Below are positions 8,181-12,078 of a stretch of DNA of 17,338 nucleotides, piece by piece. The position numbers were made by a program, and so were the translations under genes. Within the stretch, counting starts at the first letter, position 1. Each line of letters opens with the position of its first letter. Under the pieces are notes generated by a model. The model worked only from the letters and a program-made list of their open reading frames with translations. It searched no databases and was not told the origin of the DNA. This stretch comes from Crocinitomicaceae bacterium (GTDB lineage: Bacteria; Bacteroidota; Bacteroidia; Flavobacteriales_G; Salibacteraceae). The stretch covers positions 1 to 17,338 of the forward strand of contig JAAZVO010000024.1 of assembly GCA_018623405.1 (NCBI GenBank), given 5' to 3'.

Positions 8181-9386
8181 CTAAGCCCAAAAAACCAAGA
8201 AGTTTACAATATTTCGCATCCACTCAGCAATGGCTAAACTTATTGGGTTTCCATTGCTTCTACCCACAATAAATAAAGCAAAAATCACGTACATTCCAAC
8301 AAGGATGAAGGCTTTTGCTTTGCCCATGTATTTACCTGAAATAAATACAAAAAACGTGGCTATGGTTAACAATAGTAATATCATTCTTAATTCACTACTT
8401 TGATCAATCACCTCTTGGGTCATGTTTATTGGACCGTGAATTAAGGTAAACAAAAACAAAGGAAAACCTAAAGCAAAACAAATATCGAACATGTTGCTCC
8501 CCAAGGCATTTGAAATGGCATCATCGTAGTTTCCTTTTTTTGAATCCTTCATTGAGATAATGGTATCAGGAATACTTGATGCCGCTGCAGCCAATATCAA
8601 AGCAACAAACATTATTGGAATATCTAATCCGTGAAAATCACCAAGGTAAGGAACGTGGTAAACATCACTACCCAACCACTCGCAAGCTAATACTAAGAAG
8701 TAACATGATAAGGCAATTACCATTGTAGAAATGATAAGCAATGGCCAAGCGGTAGAACCTTTTAAATCTTTATTTCCACCAACTAGATGCTCTAAATCAC
8801 AGGTTATGGAACTTTTTACGATAGATTTTTTACCGTTATCATCATCGTCGTCATAGTCTCCACTATTCATTTTTGCAGCATATTCTACATGGTCTATTTT
8901 TTCTCCACGCGTCATTGTACTAAGCATGTATGTAAGGTATACCACATAAATCAACATAAGTGCTAAACCATGCCACCAATACAAAGCATGCCCTGAAATC
9001 ATCAATATAAAAATGAATTCAGTTGCTATTAAGGTGAGGCCATCTCTTTTTAAAACCTTTAAAGAAACCTTGATTTTCTTGGCCATGCCGGAGTAAATAA
9101 CCACCAAAATAGCCATTGAAGGGATAATCAAACTGTTGAATATGGCACTTCCCGCTGTGGTTCCAATTCCACCCGAAAAACCATCAACATCCATTAAAAC
9201 AAATAAGAAAAAGAAAGAGGTAAATAACTCAGGCATGGAGGAAGCAATGGCGTTTATTGTTGCACCTTTTACCCCGTCGCTAAGGTTTCTTCCTAAGTAA
9301 TCTGAAGCAGTTTCAAAAGCATCTGATGCTCTCCAAATAATTAAAGAGGCAATAATTACTAAAATCAGCGGAATTATAATCCCCAT
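8181..9386 (-). CDS. Na+/Ca2+ exchanger family (CaCA) membrane antiporter
   Basis: 401 residues, ATG start. Two alpha repeats of the CaCA superfamily are clear: INAIASSMPELFTS ... GTTAGSAIFNSLIIPS (about 44-90) and ASSIPDTIISMKD ... ISNALGSNMFDICFALGFPL (about 269-310), with the ion-binding acidic residue in each (SMPE and SIPD). About ten hydrophobic segments flank them. The central cytoplasmic loop contains DYDDDDDN (177-184), a possible Ca2+-sensing acidic patch. It exchanges cations, typically Ca2+ against Na+ or H+, across the inner membrane; the ion choice cannot be read from sequence. It begins nine bases after the K+ channel stop, in the same direction, so the two form an operon. Confidence 0.88.
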   Translation of the reverse strand: MGIIIPLILVIIASLIIWRASDAFETASDYLGRNLSDGVKGATINAIASSMPELFTSFFFLFVLMDVDGFSGGIGTTAGSAIFNSLIIPSMAILVVIYSGMAKKIKVSLKVLKRDGLTLIATEFIFILMISGHALYWWHGLALMLIYVVYLTYMLSTMTRGEKIDHVEYAAKMNSGDYDDDDDNGKKSIVKSSITCDLEHLVGGNKDLKGSTAWPLLIISTMVIALSCYFLVLACEWLGSDVYHVPYLGDFHGLDIPIMFVALILAAAASSIPDTIISMKDSKKGNYDDAISNALGSNMFDICFALGFPLFLFTLIHGPINMTQEVIDQSSELRMILLLLTIATFFVFISGKYMGKAKAFILVGMYVIFALFIVGRSNGNPISLAIAEWMRNIVNFLVFWA

Positions 9387-9395
9387 ATACCCATT

Positions 9396-10454
9396 TTAAG
9401 TGCCTTCTTGCGTTTTAAAATCTTTTTCCAACAACAATGAGGAGTCTCTATCTGTAATTACGAGCACGTAATCTCCTGCCTCAATTAAGACATCATCGGC
9501 AGGGTTTTTCATCAGGGTTCTCACTCCGTTTTTCAACTTGCTAATTCCTACAAGAATGCAATTATAAGCTTTTTTAAATTCGAAATAAGCATCGCCGTAT
9601 TTCTTATTGCAATGAGGATTCTCTTCAATCACTAAATATTCTTTAATATCGAAGTCATCCTCAGTTTCAGCATACGAAAGAATTTCTTCGCTAAAGGCAG
9701 CAACATCAGGTTCAAAAATATAGCTTGCCAAAAGCTTTGAAGCAATTTCGTTTTTAGCGATGGTATGTGTTACACCTGCAGTTAAAAAAGTAGATTTTAA
9801 ATCGGCATTATCTAAACTTACCACAAACCTGCAATTGTTGTATAACTTCTTTAGGTTTAGGATGTGCACCAACTTGGCAGTATCGTCAGGATGGTTAACG
9901 AATACCATAGAGGAGTCTTGGATATTAACCTTCTTTAAAATCTCAAGGTTGTTATAATCAGCAAAGAGTACAAATATTTCTTTAGGCGAATATGTTTCCT
10001 TAATAAGGTCAACATCATCTTTTTTATCGGTAACAATTGCTGCTCTTCTACCAACACCTAATAATTGCTCTAAAACTGCTTGGGCTGAATTATTCCAGCC
10101 TATAATAACTGCATGGTGTTTAAATTGTGTTCCTTTAAAACCTAGATGTTTTTCTTCGTAATAATCCTGCATAAATTGGTTTATCCTTCCAAGTAAGAAA
10201 CCAAAAATAACAAAACTGCTAAGCACAAAGGTTGCTCCGATGATTTTTCCTACTTTGGTTACAGGATACATATCGCCATAACCAACTGTGGTAAGGGTTA
10301 CAATGGTGTACCAAATACCGGAGAAATGATCAATAATGGTAGCATCGGGATTTTGACTTTCGAAGTAAATGATTACTTCGATAAAAATAAAATAGCTCAA
10401 TAAAATTGCTGCTACAACAAACAGCGGTTTAAATTTTCCTCTAATCATTTCCAT
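9396..10454 (-). CDS. Two-TM potassium channel with RCK (TrkA-N/TrkA-C) domains
   Basis: 352 residues from ATG at 10454. Two membrane helices (FKPLFVVAAILLSYFIFIEVIIYF and the segment ending FVIFGFLLG) flank the selectivity filter TLTTVGYGDMYP. The cytoplasmic part is an RCK/TrkA-N Rossmann domain starting at HHAVIIGWNNSAQAVL, then a TrkA-C-like domain (roughly the last 85 residues) ending LIEAGDYVLVITDRDS. It is an MthK-like ligand-gated K+ channel of the inner membrane. A TTG at 10493 would add 13 residues. I prefer ATG 10454 because a -7-like box on the minus strand (10491-10498, TTACTTTG, one mismatch) covers that TTG. It is the first gene of an operon with the cation antiporter. Confidence 0.88.
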   Translation of the reverse strand: MEMIRGKFKPLFVVAAILLSYFIFIEVIIYFESQNPDATIIDHFSGIWYTIVTLTTVGYGDMYPVTKVGKIIGATFVLSSFVIFGFLLGRINQFMQDYYEEKHLGFKGTQFKHHAVIIGWNNSAQAVLEQLLGVGRRAAIVTDKKDDVDLIKETYSPKEIFVLFADYNNLEILKKVNIQDSSMVFVNHPDDTAKLVHILNLKKLYNNCRFVVSLDNADLKSTFLTAGVTHTIAKNEIASKLLASYIFEPDVAAFSEEILSYAETEDDFDIKEYLVIEENPHCNKKYGDAYFEFKKAYNCILVGISKLKNGVRTLMKNPADDVLIEAGDYVLVITDRDSSLLLEKDFKTQEGT

Positions 10455-10529
10455 CCAACTAGACCAAAAGTAAAATTTACGGCGTAAAATCAAAGTAATT
10501 TTTTTTACTGCTATCTAAAAATGGGTTAT

Positions 10530-10537
10530 TATATTTG
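10530..10537 (+). promoter_or_regulatory. Promoter -7 box placed as for a tRNA gene starting at 10550
   Basis: TATATTTG matches the Bacteroidota -7 consensus TANNTTTG exactly. The first copy of the tRNA-Arg 5' sequence begins 12 bases after it, giving a leader of about five bases, the usual tRNA layout. Nineteen bases upstream the -33 position reads ACTG, matching TTTG only at TG. The intact tRNA now lies 382 bases downstream, so this is probably the ancestral tRNA promoter, now separated from its gene. Confidence 0.5.
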
Positions 10538-10549
10538 CAGCCCCAAAAA

Positions 10550-10606
10550 GGTCGAGTAGCTTACCGCTTAGTTTCACTAGCGGCACAGGCGCTTCGCTTC
10601 TCGACT
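10550..10606 (+). pseudogene. tRNA-like remnant with acceptor stem and two hairpins
   Basis: It opens with the same 12 bases as the intact tRNA-Arg (GGTCGAGTAGCT) and then diverges. GGTCGAG (10550-10556) pairs with CTCGACT (10600-10606), one G-T pair, like a seven-pair acceptor stem. Inside are CCGCT-T-AGT / ACTAGCGG (10564-10583, eight pairs with one bulged T) and AGGCG / CGCTT around CTT (10587-10599, five pairs). The result is a compact three-way junction of 57 bases with no anticodon or T arm. It could be a decayed tRNA, a remnant of an earlier insertion, or a separate small repeat. No T run follows, so it is not a terminator. Confidence 0.45.
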
Positions 10607-10617
10607 CAGGGAAATTT

Positions 10618-10664
10618 GGTCGAGTAGCTCAGCTGGATACCTGCCGGCAGGCAGGGAGCATCTG
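10618..10664 (+). pseudogene. Truncated tRNA-Arg 5' copy with palindrome inserted in the D arm
   Basis: Bases 10618-10639 equal the first 22 bases of the intact tRNA. Then comes the 16-base insert (10640-10655), then GAGCATCTG (10656-10664), which equals tRNA bases 23-31. After that the sequences diverge inside the anticodon stem. The fragment lacks anticodon loop, T arm and 3' acceptor strand and cannot make a tRNA. Confidence 0.85.
10640..10655. repeat. 16-base GC-rich palindrome
   Basis: CCTGCCGGCAGGCAGG: CCTGCC and GGCAGG are inverted repeats around GGCA, and CTGCCGGCAG is a perfect ten-base palindrome within it. It is much richer in G+C than its surroundings and splits the duplicated tRNA D arm exactly between bases 22 and 23. 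No second copy is seen in the window. Its sharp boundaries suggest a small mobile repeat. Confidence 0.7.
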
Positions 10665-10686
10665 AAACTACTAATTGTTTTTTGAA

Positions 10687-10941
10687 ATGTGGAAAGTTTA
10701 TGTTCTTAGAAGCGTTCAGTTCAATAGGTTTTACATTAGTATGACATCAAATTTGCCTAGAAGATTAAAGGAACACAACTCAGGGAAAACTAAATCCACT
10801 AAAGGTTTTAAACCTTGGAAATTGTTCTTTTTTGAAGATTTTGATTCTCGAAAAGAAGCCCGAAATAGGGAAAAATATCTAAAATCGGGAATTGGTAGAG
10901 AGTTCATTAAAAATAAATGGTCGAGTAGCTCAGCTGGATAG
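10687..10941 (+). CDS. Small GIY-YIG nuclease whose C-terminus is encoded by tRNA-Arg
   Basis: 84 residues from ATG 10687; a TTG at 10675 would add four. It is a single-domain GIY-YIG protein of the UvrC N-terminal/UPF0213 type: VYVL (Tyr5), FYIS (Tyr16, in the place of YIG with Gly replaced by Ser), SNLPRRLKEHN with Arg25/26 and His30, STKGFKPWKL, and EARNREKYLKSG with the presumed metal-binding Glu62. The catalytic set therefore looks intact. The last seven residues, WSSSSAG, and the TAG stop come from the 5' end of the tRNA gene: residue 78 spans the tRNA boundary and the stop lies in the D loop. It probably cuts DNA; a target in tRNA genes is inferred from position. It uses AGA, the codon read by this tRNA, four times. 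Confidence 0.88.
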   Translation: MWKVYVLRSVQFNRFYISMTSNLPRRLKEHNSGKTKSTKGFKPWKLFFFEDFDSRKEARNREKYLKSGIGREFIKNKWSSSSAG

Positions 10942-10992
10942 AGCATCTGCCTTCTAAGCAGACGGTCACAGGTTCGAATCCTGTCTCGATCA
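10919..10992 (+). tRNA. tRNA-Arg (anticodon TCT)
   Basis: 74 bases fold as a full cloverleaf. Acceptor GGTCGAG / CTCGATC (one G-T pair) with discriminator A10992; D stem GCTC/GAGC; anticodon stem TCTGC/GCAGA with loop CTTCTAA, anticodon TCT at 10953-10955; T stem ACAGG/CCTGT with loop TTCGAAT. CCA is not encoded. It reads AGA, a major arginine codon in AT-rich genomes, so it is probably essential. Its first 23 bases overlap the 3' end of the GIY-YIG gene, and no promoter-like box sits at the normal distance upstream, so it probably depends on processing of a longer transcript. Confidence 0.97.
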
Positions 10993-11003
10993 CTAGCAAT
11001 AAC

Positions 11004-11031
11004 AAGCCTCACAGAAATGTGGGGCTTTTTT
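11004..11031 (+). terminator. Rho-independent terminator after tRNA-Arg
   Basis: AAGCCTCACA (11004-11013) pairs with TGTGGGGCTT (11018-11027) with one G-T pair across a GAAA loop, and Ts run on to 11031. It starts 11 bases past the tRNA and would end the nuclease-tRNA transcript. Confidence 0.88.
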
Positions 11032-11042
11032 GCTTTACTTTT

Positions 11043-11061
11043 AATGTACAAACAATGTACA
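11043..11061. repeat. Paired AATGTACA repeats downstream of the tRNA
   Basis: AATGTACA occurs at 11043-11050 and 11054-11061. Each holds the palindrome TGTACA, so the pair is also an inverted repeat with a five-base centre. A position just past a tRNA terminator is common for recombinase core sites or operators; no integrase gene is present in the window. Confidence 0.4.
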
Positions 11062-11124
11062 GATTTAGGTGACCTCTAATTTGAATATCTAGTTTGTTTA
11101 AACAATACAACACCATTTTAGTGA

Positions 11125-11275
11125 ATCATCTGCAAGGTGAAAGGACCCATGTTTATTTGGGAATATTTTGGAATGACAAACAGTGAGAGATATAAGTCCA
11201 AAATGCTTGATAAACTTGAGTGGCACAAAAAAAAATAGTTATAGGAGAATAGAAGAAAGAGGAAATTTAATATAA
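11125..11275 (+). pseudogene. Frameshifted fragment resembling the C-terminus of a nuclease-type protein
   Basis: One frame reads FIWEYFGMTNSERYKSKM, then LDKLEWHKKK and stop at 11236-11238. The stop follows a run of nine As (11227-11235). Removing one A continues the frame as NSYRRIEERGNLI to a stop at 11273-11275. 'WEYFGM...Y...K..K...YKKN' resembles the C-terminal part of PD-(D/E)XK-like or DUF2726-like nuclease domains found on helicases and restriction proteins, from memory and without a search. An in-frame stop precedes it at 11122-11124 and no start or upstream domain is visible. The rest of 11032-11357 shows no gene, apart from the repeats listed separately. Confidence 0.3.
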
Positions 11276-11287
11276 ACCTTTTATTCC

Positions 11288-11311
11288 AACCTTAATAATT
11301 TAATTAAGGTT
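11288..11311. repeat. 24-base inverted repeat
   Basis: AACCTTAAT (11288-11296) and ATTAAGGTT (11303-11311) pair perfectly over nine bases around AATTTA. No T run follows, so a terminator is unlikely; it may be an operator or the end of a lost element. Confidence 0.45.
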
Positions 11312-11357
11312 GCGCGAAAATATCTTGGACTAATAGAAACAAGATGATTAATTAAAT

Positions 11358-11382
11358 TGTAGATACCCCAAAAATTAGGACA
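11358..11382 (+). repeat. IS left inverted repeat
   Basis: Starts TGTAGATACCCCA and ends TAGGACA; pairs with 11976-12000, four mismatches clustered in the centre (positions 14-17). Confidence 0.85.
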
Positions 11383-11410
11383 GTAAGTTTAAATACTAAA
11401 TTTACTGACT

Positions 11411-11686
11411 ATGACACGAAGAAAGTTTACCTCAAAGTTTAAAACTAAAGTAGTTTTAGAGGCCTTAAAAGAACGACAGACTTTAGCCGAGCTAGCTAGA
11501 AAGTATGAACTGCAACCCACTCAAATCAGTTTGTGGAAACGTGAGTTTTTAGCTTCAGCTGATCAAGTTTTTGAAGGTCCAACAAAATCAAAAAAAACAG
11601 TTGAACAAGAGGAAAAAGAACGCCTGCTAAAAACCATTGGACAGCAGAAAATAGAAATTGATTTTTTAAAAGACGCCTTGCGCTAA
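11411..11686 (+). CDS. IS3-family transposase OrfA (HTH protein)
   Basis: 91 residues, ATG 28 bases past the left inverted repeat. It opens RRKFTSKFKTKVVLEALKE, then a helix-turn-helix (TLAELARKYELQPTQISLWKREFL, about 24-47), then a heptad-rich coiled coil (EKERLLKTIGQQKIEIDFLKDAL) for multimerisation. This is a complete HTH_Tnp_1 type OrfA of normal length. In IS3 elements OrfA binds the inverted repeats and, made alone, can act as a repressor of transposition; with orfB broken that is the only activity left, which is an inference. orfB lies in the -1 frame, as in IS3 elements that make OrfAB by ribosomal frameshifting. Confidence 0.9.
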   Translation: MTRRKFTSKFKTKVVLEALKERQTLAELARKYELQPTQISLWKREFLASADQVFEGPTKSKKTVEQEEKERLLKTIGQQKIEIDFLKDALR

Positions 11687-11709
11687 TCCCTACAATAAAA
11701 CGAAGAAAA

Positions 11710-11949
11710 ATGATACGCAAGGGTCATTCCAAATTAAGTATGGATGGCAAGGGAAGAGCCACAGACAATGCTTTCATTGAAAGGCTTTGGAGAAATGTGA
11801 AATATGAGAAGCTATACTTAAACCCACCAGATGATGGAATGAAACTTTACACTTTACTAAATGAATATTTTAACTATTACAACTATGAAAGAAGACACCA
11901 ATCTATTAACTATGAAAAGCCTGTAAATAGATACCTAAATGCAGCCTAA
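11710..11949 (+). pseudogene. IS3-family OrfB with internal deletion (79 codons left)
   Basis: The frame from ATG 11710 reads MIRKGHSKLS, the usual opening of IS3 OrfB (normally followed by I/V-x-RQC), and passes at once into SMDGKGRATDNAFIERLWR, which belongs near the C-terminus. The rest (YLNPPDDG, FNYYNYERRHQSINYEKPVNRYLNAA) is the normal end. The join falls near 11737-11742 and keeps the frame open. About 190-200 codons are missing, including the first two Asp of the DDE triad; the final Glu (in AFIERLW) remains. It cannot be catalytic. The join position is judged from memory of the family, not an alignment. Confidence 0.8.
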
Positions 11950-11975
11950 TTATTATCTTAATTTTAACCAAAAGC

Positions 11976-12000
11976 TGTCCTAAGAAATGGGGTATCTACA
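11976..12000 (-). repeat. IS right inverted repeat
   Basis: Starts TGTCCTA and ends GGGGTATCTACA; reverse complement of 11358-11382 at 21 of 25 positions. Confidence 0.85.
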
Positions 12001-12078
12001 ATTGCAACGGGCGCAAAACTTTCTTATGAAAAAACAGCCAAAGGTTCGCTTTTTACAATTGAATTTAAATTGGCTTAA
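12001..12078 (+). pseudogene. C-terminal remnant, probably of a sensor histidine kinase
   Basis: Directly after the IS an open frame reads GAKLSYEKTAKGSLFTIEFKLA and ends at TAA 12076-12078. This fits the last strands of a histidine-kinase ATPase domain (pattern GG.I..ES..G.GS.FTI.LPL). Only 25 codons remain. The reading frame does not continue left of the IS: that frame carries a stop. The left flank has a segment (LGLIETR then a stop then LIK, 11321-11356) with the spacing of a kinase G2 box, but in another frame. The stop overlaps the convergent receptor gene's stop by two bases, an arrangement normal for two real genes. Identification from a short motif only. Confidence 0.45.

Larger units (their letters stand above)
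10618..10918 (+). mobile_element. tRNA-associated GIY-YIG element, bounded by copies of the tRNA-Arg 5' end
   Basis: The 301-base stretch starts with a duplicate of the tRNA-Arg 5' end (10618) and ends where the intact tRNA starts (10919). The duplicated portion is 31 bases, identical apart from a 16-base insertion in the first copy. Between the copies is one small nuclease gene and nothing else. The arrangement suggests an element that entered the tRNA gene and supplied a replacement 5' end, leaving the old 5' fragment upstream. This is inferred from the repeat and gene structure; no other copy is in the window for comparison. Confidence 0.5.
11358..12000 (+). mobile_element. Internally deleted IS3-family insertion sequence (643 bp)
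   Basis: The ends are 25-base inverted repeats starting TGTAGATACCCCA and ending in TAGGACA (11358-11382 and 11976-12000), identical at 21 of 25 positions. Inside is an intact orfA and a short orfB keeping only its first and last parts. IS3-family elements are normally about 1.2-1.5 kb, so roughly 600 bases are missing. If the ends are set one base inward, both flanks read AATT, which fits a 4-bp target duplication; because AATT is palindromic this cannot be told from an extension of the inverted repeat. Both ends survive, so it could be moved by a complete relative. Confidence 0.85.

Noticed and set aside
10550..10992. CRISPR-like array suggested by three copies of the same 12-base start
   Set aside because: The copies are tRNA 5' ends with unequal spacing (68 and 301 bases) and no equal repeats; no cas gene is present.
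10731..11051. 106-codon minus-strand ORF containing RIRTCDRLLRRQ-like sequence
   Set aside because: This is the antisense of tRNA-Arg and of the GIY-YIG gene, a well-known false ORF type; the plus strand explains every base.
11288..11311. Terminator at the nine-pair palindrome
   Set aside because: The stem is AT-rich and is followed by GCGCG rather than a T run, and no intact gene ends just before it.
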